Shown here: piece by piece, positions 28,628 through 37,570 of the stretch
How positions within the stretch are numbered: the first letter of the stretch is position 1
Layout: each line of letters begins with the position of its first letter
Position numbers and translations under genes: made by a program
NCBI GenBank assembly: GCA_012728235.1
Contig: JAAYFL010000055.1
Location: 1 to 64,000, forward strand
Reading direction: 5' to 3'
Origin: Synergistaceae bacterium
Lineage (GTDB): Bacteria > Synergistota > Synergistia > Synergistales > Synergistaceae
DNA length: 64,000 nucleotides
Notes under the pieces: model-generated
Told to the model about the DNA's origin: nothing
Database searches by the model: none
What the model saw: only the letters and a program-made list of their open reading frames with translations

Positions 28628-29476
28628 CTATTTTTTAATAAATTTAGATTTTCTTAGAATAGCAAGGTTTCTAATATCACCGTTATTTTCTTTTGGCGTC
28701 TCTAATATGGCTGGTAATGAATTAAATCGCTTATCTTGCATAAGAATTTCAAATGGAGTTAGTCCTATTTTCCCTACACCCAAGCTTGCGTGCCTATCTT
28801 TGCCAGAACCTAGTTCATTCAAGCTATCATTCAGATGCCAGCATTTTATGTTTTCTAGTCCAAGCTTGCTAATTAAAAGAGATGTTACATCATTATATCC
28901 AGTTACAGTTCTTATGTCGTAACCCGCAGCAAAAATATGACATGTATCAATACAAAACCCTATTCTTGGGCTAAAATTTAGCAATCTATGTATGCTTGCT
29001 AATTCAGAAAAATCAGATCCTATAACAGAGCCTTGTCCTGACGTAGTCTCCAATAAAATCGTAATATTGGTATTCTTAAATGTATCAATTATTCTCTGAA
29101 GAGACTCGGCTATTTTATTAATTGCAATAGTTTTAGGTAGCCCTAGCGCAAAACCAGGATGTAAAACTACTTCATTTATTCCAAGTAATTCACACCTAAG
29201 AATCTCCTGTTCAAGTGCATGTTCACTTTTAATCCTTATGTTTTTTTCTCCGGATAAATTTATAAGGTACGAAGCGTGAGATATTACCTTTGATACTGTC
29301 GATATCATAAAGGCATCTTTAAAGTTTTTTATTTCTTCGGATGATAATTCTTTGCTGTTCCATTGCAATTGATTACGCGTGAAAATTTGAATTGCTTCAC
29401 ACTTTAATAACTCGGCTCTTTTAAAAACCTTATGCAACCCACCAGCAGTTGATATGTGCGTTCCAATTAATAACAT
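28628..29476 (-). CDS. nfo: Deoxyribonuclease IV (AP endonuclease)
   Basis: Zinc-dependent apurinic/apyrimidinic endonuclease of base excision repair. The TIM-barrel metal ligands are carried by HASYLINLSG (about 67-76), LLETTSGQGSVIGSDF, IGFCIDTCHIFAAGYD and HLNDSLNELGSGKDRHASLG, all conserved. Length is 282 residues. It has no clear ribosome site; AGAGAA lies a little far upstream of the ATG. It sits between mtrB and cdaA in the dnaX-dnaE run. Confidence 0.95.
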   Translation of the reverse strand: MLLIGTHISTAGGLHKVFKRAELLKCEAIQIFTRNQLQWNSKELSSEEIKNFKDAFMISTVSKVISHASYLINLSGEKNIRIKSEHALEQEILRCELLGINEVVLHPGFALGLPKTIAINKIAESLQRIIDTFKNTNITILLETTSGQGSVIGSDFSELASIHRLLNFSPRIGFCIDTCHIFAAGYDIRTVTGYNDVTSLLISKLGLENIKCWHLNDSLNELGSGKDRHASLGVGKIGLTPFEILMQDKRFNSLPAILETPKENNGDIRNLAILRKSKFIKK

Positions 29477-29531
29477 TATTAACAGTTTTCTCTATTTTTA
29501 TGTTTTTGTTTCTTTAAAAAAAACATTTCAC

Positions 29532-29783
29532 TTACTTACTGCTCTCTACTACACCATATTTTGTATGAACTTTTGCAAGTCCTCGAATTTTCATAGCAGA
29601 AATATGTTCTGTAAATTGTGCTATCCATACTTCTCCTTTTTTCAAGTTTTCTGTATGTAATATTTTGTTATCTGATCCCCTTGTAACTCCTATAACAGTT
29701 ACACCATCTTCTAGTGCTTCAACAACTACAGATTCTGTAGCTCCGTAAATCGGACTGAGTTCATTAAATGTTTTATTTCCCAT
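29532..29783 (-). CDS. mtrB: Trp RNA-binding attenuation protein (TRAP) homologue
   Basis: The protein resembles TRAP, the 11-subunit ring that binds GAG/UAG repeats in trp leader RNA when loaded with tryptophan. The core EALEDGVTVIGVTRGSDNKI followed by LKKGEVWIAQFTEH (47-60) and SAMKIRG aligns by eye with the Bacillus protein. It keeps the RNA-contacting basic residues (Lys of LKKGEV, Lys and Arg of MKIRG) and the Trp-pocket TRG, QFTEH segments. It is 83 residues, with about 13 extra at the N-terminus. A strong TTGGAGGA ribosome site precedes the ATG. It lies 24 nt after dnaE, an unusual place; no trp gene is in this window. Confidence 0.85.
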   Translation of the reverse strand: MGNKTFNELSPIYGATESVVVEALEDGVTVIGVTRGSDNKILHTENLKKGEVWIAQFTEHISAMKIRGLAKVHTKYGVVESSK

Positions 29784-29807
29784 CTTATTTTTCCTCCAAT
29801 CAATAAC

Positions 29808-32800
29808 TCATTCAAGTATAGCCTTTTCCTTAGCATATTCATTAAATTCTTTTGTAAGTTTCTCGGATAAATCTATTTTCTGCCCCTTAAGTTCAGAAAC
29901 TATAGTTTTATCAAAAGAAAATATTTTTAGCAATATTTTTTTGTTCCCTTTATGTTTTTTAAAAATATTGAAAAGGCCTATAAAAAACTCTTCTGTACAA
30001 AATTCTGCATTTATCGATAAAACCGAGTGCTCTTCAAGATTAGAAGCATAATTATCTTCAAAATAAACTTCATCTGCTAAAATCGAAATACCCCTGTCAA
30101 ACCTAGGTTGACCTTTTATAAAAACAAGATCTCCAATATTTAGTAAAGGCTTGTATTTAGCCCATTGTTTCACAAATAAGACGACCTCAACAGTAGTATC
30201 AGCATCTTCAATAACTATAATACCCATTGGGTCTCCTCTTTTGGTATATTTTTCAGAAACGGAAGATAAAAGCCCGGCTGTGATAACTGGATACTTTTGC
30301 GACTGCCACTTTTCTAATTCTATTAATGGACAGTTGGCATATCTCTTAACAACGGAAGAATGTTGATTAAATGGGTGTCCTGATATATATAGGCCCATAC
30401 TTTCTTTCTCAAAAGTTAATTTTTCTCTTTCACTAAAATCTTCGCAACAAGGCATTTCGGGACACATTACGGCGTCCTCTTCAGCAAAAAGAGATGATTG
30501 ATTTTTACAAGAAACATTTCTTGAAGCTGCATCTATAAAAAGGGGCAAAGAGTTAAAAAGCTTTGCTCTATTTTTTTCTATACTGTCAAATGCACCAGCT
30601 TTTATTAAGTTCTCTAAAACACCTTTATTTACAACTCTTGTGTCTACTCTACTTATAAAATCCCATAATGAATCAAATTTGCCGTATTCTTCACGATTCT
30701 TAATAATATTTTCAATTGCAGCATGTCCAGCTTTAGCTACGGCAGAAAGCCCGAGTCTAATAACATCACCCACTACAGTAAAATCTTCCTTTGATTCATT
30801 AATGTTCGGAGGTAAAACAGGATATCCTGCATCTCTTACGCTCCTTATATACTGCCCCAATACATCCATTTTTGAGCCGACTATACTTGATAAATAAGAG
30901 GCTAAAAATTCAGGTCCATAGTTTGCTTTTAACCATGCTGTTCTATAACTTATCAAGGCATATGCTGCACTATGTGATTTATTAAACCCATAACCTGCAA
31001 ACTTTTCAATCTTGTCAAATATTTCCCCTGCTTGCGTTGCTTCTACTCCTCTTTCGACTGCCCCCTTAATAAATTTTATTCTTTGTTCTGCCATAACATC
31101 CATTTTCTTTTTACCCATTGCTTTACGAAGCAAATCTGCTTCGGCTAGAGTAAATCCTGCTAGATCATACGCACTTTGCATAACTTGCTCCTGGTACAAA
31201 ATAACCCCGTACGTTTCTTTCAGCGTCTCTTCAAGTTTTGGATGTAGATAGTGTATAGGCTCTTCCTTGTGTTTGTACTTGATGTATAAATCTGCCATTC
31301 CGCTTTCAAGCGGACCTGGTCTATAAAGAGCGACAAGTGCAATCATATCTTCAAAACAGTCTGGTTTCATTCGACGAACTAATGATGTCATCCCAGTTGA
31401 TTCAAGTTGAAATACTCCGAGTGTCTCCCCCTTTTGAAGCATTTCGTATGTTTTTGTATCATCCAAGGGAATTTCGTCTAAATTTATATACCCCTTACCT
31501 CCAGACTGGATATTGTAAAGAGCACCTTCAATAACAGAAAGAGTTTTTAATCCAAGAATATCCATTTTTACTAGGCCTAATGCTTCAACTGGATCCATAG
31601 AATATTGAGTTACATTTTGTTTTTCACCAAATTTTCTTACAGGTAACATGTCAATAAGAGGGCTAGGTGTGATCACGATTCCTGCCGGATGTTGAGAACA
31701 ATGTCGTGAAATACCCTCAATCTTTTGTGCGATGTCAAGAAGTTCTTTTATTCTAGGTTCGGTTTTATATAGATGTGCTAAATCTTGAATTCCTTCAATT
31801 GCCTCAGGTATTGAAGCTATACCAGACTTATTAGAATCAGCAGGAATAAGTGTTGTGACTTTCCTCACTTCTGGTATAGGTATACCAAGTGCTCTTCCTA
31901 CGTCGGTGATGGCTCCTCTGCTTTTCATACAACCAAAAGTTATTATCTGAGCAACTTTATCACTTCCATATTTCTCCACAATGTATTCAATAAGTTCGTC
32001 TCTTCGCTTATCTGATACATCTGTATCGATATCAGGCATACTTAGTCTATCTGGATTTAAAAAACGCTCAAATAAAAGATTATATTTTATTGGATCCAAA
32101 TCTGTTATACCCAAAGACCACGCTGTGATGGAACCTGCCGCTGAGCCCCTGCCTGGACCTATAGGAATATTACGTTCTTTAGCTGCATTTACGATGTCTG
32201 CTACTATACAAAAATATCCAGAAAATCCCATGGTTTCTATAACATTTAATTCGTAATCTAATCTATTTTTGTATCTTTCCGGAATTACATCGGATTTTAC
32301 TCTCTTTTCTAACCCTTCCTCTGCATTCCGTCTTAAATAAGATTTAAGAGTTTCTCCCTCTGGAATAGGAAATTCAGGTAAATAGTATTTATCTTTTTTT
32401 AGCTCCACCTTACATCTATCCGCTATTTTTTGTGTGTTTATGAGTGAATCTGGGAGTTCTGCTCCGAAGATATCCCACATTTCTTCAGGCGACCTAAAAT
32501 AATAGTCGTCGCCTTGAAATCTTAATCTGTTAGTATCACTTCTCAAACTATTGGTTTGAATACATAGAAGAACATCGTGCCATTGAGCATCTTCTTGTTT
32601 TAAATAATGAGCGTCATTGGTCGCTATAAGTTCAAAACTAGATCTTCTTGCAATATCTACCAAAGCCTTATTTACCAAAGCTTGTTCCGGAATACTATTA
32701 TGCTGTATTTCTAAAAAGAAGTTGTCTTTTCCTAGAATATCTCTGTACATCTCTGCTCTTGCTGTGGCTCCAACGATATCTCCTTGCATTATAAAAGTTG

Positions 32801-33224
32801 GAATCTCTCCACCTAAACATGCGGAAGATGCTATTATTCCTTTGCCATATTTTGCTAACAAGTCATGATCTATTCTTGGTTTATAGTAAAATCCTTCCGT
32901 ACTTCCTATTGAAACAAGACGAGTTAGATTGTGATACCCCTCTTCATTCTCCGCAAGAAGTATCAAATGATACTGATTCTTACTATCACGGCAAGTATGT
33001 CCATTAGGTTCAACATAAACCTCACAACCTAAAATTGGATTTACTCCAATGACCTTACATTTTGAATAAAACTCATAACAGCCATACATAACACCATGAT
33101 CAGTGATAGCAACCGAATTCATGCCCATTTTTTTCGTTGTTATCGCTAATTCTTCACATCTATTAGCTCCATCCAAAAGGCTATACTCTGTATGAACATG
33201 TAAGTGAACAAAAGGTTTATTCAT
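29808..33224 (-). CDS. dnaE: DNA polymerase III alpha subunit
   Basis: Replicative polymerase of the C family, DnaE type. The N-terminal PHP domain starts HLHVHTEYSLLDG (about 6-18). The palm carries MPDIDTDVSDKRRDELIEYI with catalytic aspartates near 398-402, and the fingers include GPGRGSAAGS. HhH and OB-fold domains follow (VVEVVLFVKQWAKYKPLL and GQPRFDRGISILAD). There is no inserted exonuclease, unlike PolC. The frame opens at GTG 33239. I prefer ATG 33224, since AGGAG then has a 6-nt spacing, leaving an 8-nt overlap with dnaX. Length is 1138 residues. Confidence 0.96.
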   Translation of the reverse strand: MNKPFVHLHVHTEYSLLDGANRCEELAITTKKMGMNSVAITDHGVMYGCYEFYSKCKVIGVNPILGCEVYVEPNGHTCRDSKNQYHLILLAENEEGYHNLTRLVSIGSTEGFYYKPRIDHDLLAKYGKGIIASSACLGGEIPTFIMQGDIVGATARAEMYRDILGKDNFFLEIQHNSIPEQALVNKALVDIARRSSFELIATNDAHYLKQEDAQWHDVLLCIQTNSLRSDTNRLRFQGDDYYFRSPEEMWDIFGAELPDSLINTQKIADRCKVELKKDKYYLPEFPIPEGETLKSYLRRNAEEGLEKRVKSDVIPERYKNRLDYELNVIETMGFSGYFCIVADIVNAAKERNIPIGPGRGSAAGSITAWSLGITDLDPIKYNLLFERFLNPDRLSMPDIDTDVSDKRRDELIEYIVEKYGSDKVAQIITFGCMKSRGAITDVGRALGIPIPEVRKVTTLIPADSNKSGIASIPEAIEGIQDLAHLYKTEPRIKELLDIAQKIEGISRHCSQHPAGIVITPSPLIDMLPVRKFGEKQNVTQYSMDPVEALGLVKMDILGLKTLSVIEGALYNIQSGGKGYINLDEIPLDDTKTYEMLQKGETLGVFQLESTGMTSLVRRMKPDCFEDMIALVALYRPGPLESGMADLYIKYKHKEEPIHYLHPKLEETLKETYGVILYQEQVMQSAYDLAGFTLAEADLLRKAMGKKKMDVMAEQRIKFIKGAVERGVEATQAGEIFDKIEKFAGYGFNKSHSAAYALISYRTAWLKANYGPEFLASYLSSIVGSKMDVLGQYIRSVRDAGYPVLPPNINESKEDFTVVGDVIRLGLSAVAKAGHAAIENIIKNREEYGKFDSLWDFISRVDTRVVNKGVLENLIKAGAFDSIEKNRAKLFNSLPLFIDAASRNVSCKNQSSLFAEEDAVMCPEMPCCEDFSEREKLTFEKESMGLYISGHPFNQHSSVVKRYANCPLIELEKWQSQKYPVITAGLLSSVSEKYTKRGDPMGIIVIEDADTTVEVVLFVKQWAKYKPLLNIGDLVFIKGQPRFDRGISILADEVYFEDNYASNLEEHSVLSINAEFCTEEFFIGLFNIFKKHKGNKKILLKIFSFDKTIVSELKGQKIDLSEKLTKEFNEYAKEKAILE

Positions 33225-35016
33225 CATTGTCTCCTTCACAATTCAATGGTTCCATTTCGTCATATTTATCTGTTTCTTGTACGTACAATATTTCAGCACC
33301 CAATAATTTAAGGATTCTATCCGGAGATGCCAATGCTTTCGTTGAAATTTTCTTGTTATTTAAAACGTCTTGGCTATCTGACATGGCCATCCTATGTTTT
33401 TCTACCTTATTTTCTATAGAGGGTGCTAGGGGTGCTAAAACCTCAACTTCCTTTTTTTCTATTACATTTACAGAATAAACATCTTTTATTATCTTAATTA
33501 GCAGCTTTTTGTTTGATGGAAGAGAAATAATTGTCTTTGATAGACCACTACTGGGGAACTCAAATTGAAGTTCGTTGTTTTTTAACTTTATTATTACATT
33601 AAGCAAAGCAGATATAATCAGCAAGTCTTTCGGTTGTGTTTTACATATTATTTTTGTGAGGACATCAATACCTAATTCACTACACAACTCATTAATATCT
33701 AATGTATTATCTGCGCCAGAGGTTATTCTTACACTCGTTGTATTTGGTGACAAGATATTTTCATCAGGGTTCTTATTTTTTTCAAGAAGAGTCTTACTTG
33801 TATCCTGTTTTGTCATAGTTACCTGCGATATCTTTTTTGCGATTGGGATATTTTTTTCTGGCACATTTACTTGAGCTTGATAGTTTGTCTTTTCATCTAT
33901 CTCTTTTTTTTCTTTTACCTCTTCATTAGTAAGAAGTTCATACAACTTGAGCATGATAATTCCAGAAAAAACTTCCTTTTTCATTCCATACCTTGTTCTA
34001 GGTAGCAAAGAGTTACAAAAATCACAAACGCTCTTTAGTTTTTTAGAACTCCAACTTGCTGACTCGTTTTTTAAAAACGTTCTTCCATCTTCAGAAATTT
34101 CTAAGACTTCAAAAATACTGTCTCCCCAAAGGCGATACAACCAAAGATCTCTAAATATAATAAAAAGTGCTTCACAAAAACTTTCTGGAGACACTCCAGA
34201 AGAAAGCATATCATCAAGATTAAGAACAGCTTTACTCTGATCATTTCGAAAATCAAGAATCCAATTTTCAAGTTCAGCTCTCGTTCCTCCCCCTGTTAAT
34301 TCTTTTACACTAGCAAGAGACAATTCCCCTTTCCCTAAAACTATAGCTTGTTCTGAAAGAGAAAGAGCATCCCTAAGTGCTCCATCAGACAACCTTCCTA
34401 TTTCCCAAATAGCTTCTTTTTCGAAAGATACTTTTTCACATTCGCATACATATGTTATTCTTTCTACTAATCCTTTTATAGATATCCTATGAAAGGGTAT
34501 ATGCTGACACCTTGACCTTATTGTCACAGGAACTTTATGTGGCTCAGTTGTTGCTAAGACAAAAAAAACATTTAAAGGAGGCTCTTCTAATGTTTTTAAT
34601 AAGGCATTAAAGGACTCTTCTGTAAGCATATGTACTTCGTCTATTATATATACCTTATATAAGGAGCTTAGGGGCTTTAAATCAATGTGAGTTTTAAGCT
34701 CCCTAATTTCGCTGATACGTCTATTTGATGCTCCGTCAATCTCAATTACGTCTAAATGTTCTCCCGAAGTAATACTTTTACAATTTATACATTCTCCACA
34801 TGGTTCTTTGTCTTCAGTAGGTGCTAAACAGTTTAAGGCTTTTGCAAGTAAACGTGCGGCAGATGTCTTTCCGCATCCCCTTGGACCAGAGAAAAGATAG
34901 GCATGACCTAATTTTTTATTTTTTAGTGAATTTTGTAGAATGCAAACTGCTGCATCTTGTTCTACCATATCAGAAAATGTTTGTGGTCTATATTTACGAT
35001 AAAGTGAAATATACAT
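33217..35016 (-). CDS. dnaX: DNA polymerase III subunit gamma/tau
   Basis: Clamp-loader ATPase subunit. It has Walker A GPRGCGKT (44-51), a zinc module with Cys at 63, 73, 76 and 79, DEVH (126-129) and the SRC arginine-finger motif (168-170). Domain III ends near residue 365, after which a low-complexity linker and a C-terminal tau-type region run to 599. At the domain III/linker junction there is an A8 slippery run whose -1 frame stops after three codons, which would give a gamma product of about 374 residues. It overlaps dnaE by 8 nt and follows the M48 gene. Confidence 0.96.
   Translation of the reverse strand: MYISLYRKYRPQTFSDMVEQDAAVCILQNSLKNKKLGHAYLFSGPRGCGKTSAARLLAKALNCLAPTEDKEPCGECINCKSITSGEHLDVIEIDGASNRRISEIRELKTHIDLKPLSSLYKVYIIDEVHMLTEESFNALLKTLEEPPLNVFFVLATTEPHKVPVTIRSRCQHIPFHRISIKGLVERITYVCECEKVSFEKEAIWEIGRLSDGALRDALSLSEQAIVLGKGELSLASVKELTGGGTRAELENWILDFRNDQSKAVLNLDDMLSSGVSPESFCEALFIIFRDLWLYRLWGDSIFEVLEISEDGRTFLKNESASWSSKKLKSVCDFCNSLLPRTRYGMKKEVFSGIIMLKLYELLTNEEVKEKKEIDEKTNYQAQVNVPEKNIPIAKKISQVTMTKQDTSKTLLEKNKNPDENILSPNTTSVRITSGADNTLDINELCSELGIDVLTKIICKTQPKDLLIISALLNVIIKLKNNELQFEFPSSGLSKTIISLPSNKKLLIKIIKDVYSVNVIEKKEVEVLAPLAPSIENKVEKHRMAMSDSQDVLNNKKISTKALASPDRILKLLGAEILYVQETDKYDEMEPLNCEGDNDE
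33893..33920 (-). other. Possible programmed frameshift or slippage site in dnaX
   Basis: On the minus strand, eight consecutive A (33904-33911) read GAA AAA AAA GAG in the main frame (codons 369-372). A -1 slip reads AGA GAT AGA TGA, stopping at 33893-33895. A GAGGT sequence lies about 6 nt upstream of the run, where E. coli dnaX has its Shine-Dalgarno-like stimulator. Downstream only a weak GATAG/CTATC pairing is seen. Both ribosomal -1 shifting (E. coli) and transcriptional slippage (Thermus) are known for dnaX. Confidence 0.55.
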
Positions 35017-35067
35017 TGCTTCCTCCTTGTCGGCTAGGTGAGCTGAATTCTTATTCTCATATAAGTT

Positions 35068-36171
35068 CTATTGGAAATAGTTAGAAATAGGATTTTCTCT
35101 TCTTGCCTCATTGATTATATCGTTTATTTTTGTTCGTAAGGTAGAAAATTTAGGGATTCCTGGGATAGAGTCACTTTCTTTAATTATGACATTACCTTTT
35201 ATATATAGAGCTTCCTCTCCATTGGACGTTCCTACCTGAATATCATAAGGTGCCAGCTCTAACTCTAAATATCTATTAAGCTTTTCTGCTAGTTCTGTTA
35301 ACAACAATGTTGATTTTTTTGACTCTTTAATAGATATATGCGTGATACCATCAATAGTCAGAGATATATCACCAGAAATTAAGACTACCTCTGGATTTAG
35401 TTTTTTTACTACGTCTCTTCTACTTACAGGAATTCCTTTATCCTTCATATATTTTAAAGCAGCCTCAACTCTCTCTTTATCATCTGGATGTGTTTGATAG
35501 ATTCCTGGATTAATATATGCACGCTTTAATCTTTCAACCTTCAAACGCTCCATAGTTGTGAGCATCGCGGTTGGATTAAATCCGGCTTTAAATAAAATAT
35601 CTATACCTATAGCATCCGCTTCCTTTTCCATTTCAATACTATATGAATTAATTATAGCAGTCTGAACAGCACTAGAAACTAACATTGCCGGTGCCCCAGC
35701 ACCCTGTGTTGCTGCTAAAATGCCTAATAAAGTAATCAAGTTTAATTTACTACTCTTTTTATTTTGTTTTATTACGTGCGCTTTATCTGCATGCACAAAC
35801 TCGTGTGCTAAAATTGCAGCTATTTCTGCATCGCTCTTTAAAAATGATAGCATCCCTGTGGTTATGTATGTTGTCCCTCCAGGCAATGAAAAAGCATTTG
35901 GTTCTTTCATTTCTAAAATACGAACATTATAATCTAAATCTCTTTCTAAAAATGGTATCAACCTGCTTGTTATCAATGATAGATGTGCTTCTTTATTCGG
36001 ATCTAACAATCTAGGTATGTGTTTTTCTAATTCTAAGGCAGCCTTCTTACCAAATTCAGTTTCCTTCTTTATGGTTTTTGCGGCAGAATCAAGAGTATTT
36101 TTGGCTTCTAGGGAAGTCGTAAATGCACAATAAAACATTATAATTAAAGAAAGTAATGCGACTTTCTTCAA
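35068..36171 (-). CDS. Exported M48-family zinc metalloprotease
   Basis: Periplasmic or extracytoplasmic peptidase, resembling the BepA/YfgC and Oma1-like group. A signal peptide (about 1-23, ending SLEA) precedes the domain. The zinc site is visible as HEFVH (123-127) inside AAILAHEFVHADKAHV, with the third ligand in SIEMEKEADAIGIDIL (Glu near 184). The substrate-cleft segment PNAFSLPGGTTYITTGML (91-108) is a family hallmark. After residue 240 a C-terminal domain of unknown type follows instead of TPR repeats. Start is TTG 36171 with GGAG 7 nt upstream. It heads the dnaX-dnaE run. The likely job, turnover of misfolded envelope proteins, is inference. Confidence 0.9.
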   Translation of the reverse strand: MKKVALLSLIIMFYCAFTTSLEAKNTLDSAAKTIKKETEFGKKAALELEKHIPRLLDPNKEAHLSLITSRLIPFLERDLDYNVRILEMKEPNAFSLPGGTTYITTGMLSFLKSDAEIAAILAHEFVHADKAHVIKQNKKSSKLNLITLLGILAATQGAGAPAMLVSSAVQTAIINSYSIEMEKEADAIGIDILFKAGFNPTAMLTTMERLKVERLKRAYINPGIYQTHPDDKERVEAALKYMKDKGIPVSRRDVVKKLNPEVVLISGDISLTIDGITHISIKESKKSTLLLTELAEKLNRYLELELAPYDIQVGTSNGEEALYIKGNVIIKESDSIPGIPKFSTLRTKINDIINEARRENPISNYFQ

Positions 36172-36250
36172 GAAACCACTCCTTTCTTAACTTTACATAT
36201 TATATAATATTACTGTCCTTTTAATTACTCACAAGGGCATTTTTACTGTT

Positions 36251-36304
36251 ATAAAACAAACAAAGCAGGAAGCGTACATGCTCTCCCTGCTTTGTTTGTT
36301 TTAT
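36251..36304 (-). terminator. Intrinsic terminator after trxB
   Basis: A perfect 19-bp inverted repeat (36251-36269 with 36286-36304) has a 16-nt loop. On the minus strand the 3' arm ends in a T-rich stretch, GTTTGTTTTAT. It lies 16 nt past the trxB stop codon and separates that operon from the M48-dnaX run. The A/T arms make it potentially bidirectional. Confidence 0.85.
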
Positions 36305-36319
36305 GATATTTGTGAATTA

Positions 36320-37516
36320 CTATTCCATGAAAAATTTTACAGCTGCAATTTCTTTGGGTTCAATATTGCGTATTAGTTTCCCATCTTTTATTTCTAATAA
36401 TGCAGGCAAAGATTTTATTCCTAATTTTTCAAGAATTCTTTTATTTTTGTATCCATCTATAAAAGAAACTTTTTTGCCGCTTTCTCTTGAATACTTTTCG
36501 GTTTCAACTTGCAATGAAACTTGTGCTTTATCAATACTTGAAGTAATTAATGCATACACATGGGCCGGCTTAAATAATAACGACTCAATATGTAATTGTT
36601 CTGTGATATAAGAATGTGCAGACATCGCCGAAGTTGCCCCATCTCCAGCAGCTGTTACCACTTGACGTAACGATTTATCAAGCATATCTCCCGCAGCAAA
36701 TATCCCCTCCGTTGAAGTTTCCATCTTTTCGTTGGTTATTATCCATCCATTCTCGGCTTGATTGACTATAGAGTTTTTTGCTCCAAGATATGACACATTA
36801 GGCTCTGTACCAACAAAAATGAATACTCCTGCTACAGCTAACTCCTGCAGGTTATCATTTTTTACGTTTCTTACCGTTATTTTCTCTACAAAAGTATCAC
36901 CATCAATAGATTCTACGACAGTATTCCATATTGGCTGTATTTTGGGGTTGGATAATGCTTGTTCTACTGCAAGCTTGTCTGCTCTAAATTCATCTCTTCT
37001 ATGAATTATATAAACTTTTTTCGCAAATCTTGTCAAATAATTTGCTTCTTCCACTGCCACATTGCCACCACCAACAACCGCTATAACTTCATCTTGAAAG
37101 AAAGCTCCATCACAGACTGCACAAAAACTAACACCTGCTCCTATCTTTTCTGCTTCACCCTTACATCCTAACTTTCTAAAACTTGCTCCTGATGATAGAA
37201 TTATTGCGTCTGCTTCTACTTCGTTTTTATCTGTTACTACTATTTTTGTTCCATTTCTTATTTCAATTTTTTCAACTATACTTTCTCTTATCTCTGCTTT
37301 AAAATGTTCAGCATGTTCCCTAAATTTCTTTGCAAGCTCCATACCACCTGCGTGGATAGTTCCAGGCCAGTTCTCTATTTCATTAGTATTATTAATCTGC
37401 CCTCCAGGGGTTGCTTTTTCTAAAACGAGAACGTCTAATCCTGCTCTTTTTCCATAAATAGCTGCAGTAAGACCAGCAGGACCAGCTCCAATAATTACTA
37501 GTTCCCTTTTCTCCAT
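36320..37516 (-). CDS. trxB: Thioredoxin reductase with a C-terminal thioredoxin-like domain lacking CxxC
   Basis: NADPH-dependent flavoprotein that reduces thioredoxin. The FAD motif GAGPAGLTAA (10-19), redox-active CAVC (132-135), NADPH motif GGGNVAVEEA (149-158) with HRRDEFRA (172-179), and C-terminal FAD motif GIFAAGDMLDKSLRQVVTAAGDG (271-293) are intact. Ordinary TrxB ends near 310. Here about 85 more residues follow that look like a thioredoxin fold: FIDGYKNKRILEKLGIKSLP with the cis-Pro at 371, then ALLEIKDGKLIR. The place of the CxxC is taken by SSID (326-329), so this domain cannot itself cycle disulfides. It is downstream of prmC by 54 nt and closed by a terminator. Confidence 0.93.
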   Translation of the reverse strand: MEKRELVIIGAGPAGLTAAIYGKRAGLDVLVLEKATPGGQINNTNEIENWPGTIHAGGMELAKKFREHAEHFKAEIRESIVEKIEIRNGTKIVVTDKNEVEADAIILSSGASFRKLGCKGEAEKIGAGVSFCAVCDGAFFQDEVIAVVGGGNVAVEEANYLTRFAKKVYIIHRRDEFRADKLAVEQALSNPKIQPIWNTVVESIDGDTFVEKITVRNVKNDNLQELAVAGVFIFVGTEPNVSYLGAKNSIVNQAENGWIITNEKMETSTEGIFAAGDMLDKSLRQVVTAAGDGATSAMSAHSYITEQLHIESLLFKPAHVYALITSSIDKAQVSLQVETEKYSRESGKKVSFIDGYKNKRILEKLGIKSLPALLEIKDGKLIRNIEPKEIAAVKFFME

Positions 37517-37570
37517 TTTGGGGCACCTCCATATTATTATTTTATAAAAAATATTTTAACATCTTTTTAT

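Noticed and set aside
29476-29531. TRAP-binding GAG/TAG repeats near mtrB, in the flanking gaps and leaders
   Set aside because: No array of regularly spaced (G/T)AG triplets was found; single matches are scattered as expected by chance.
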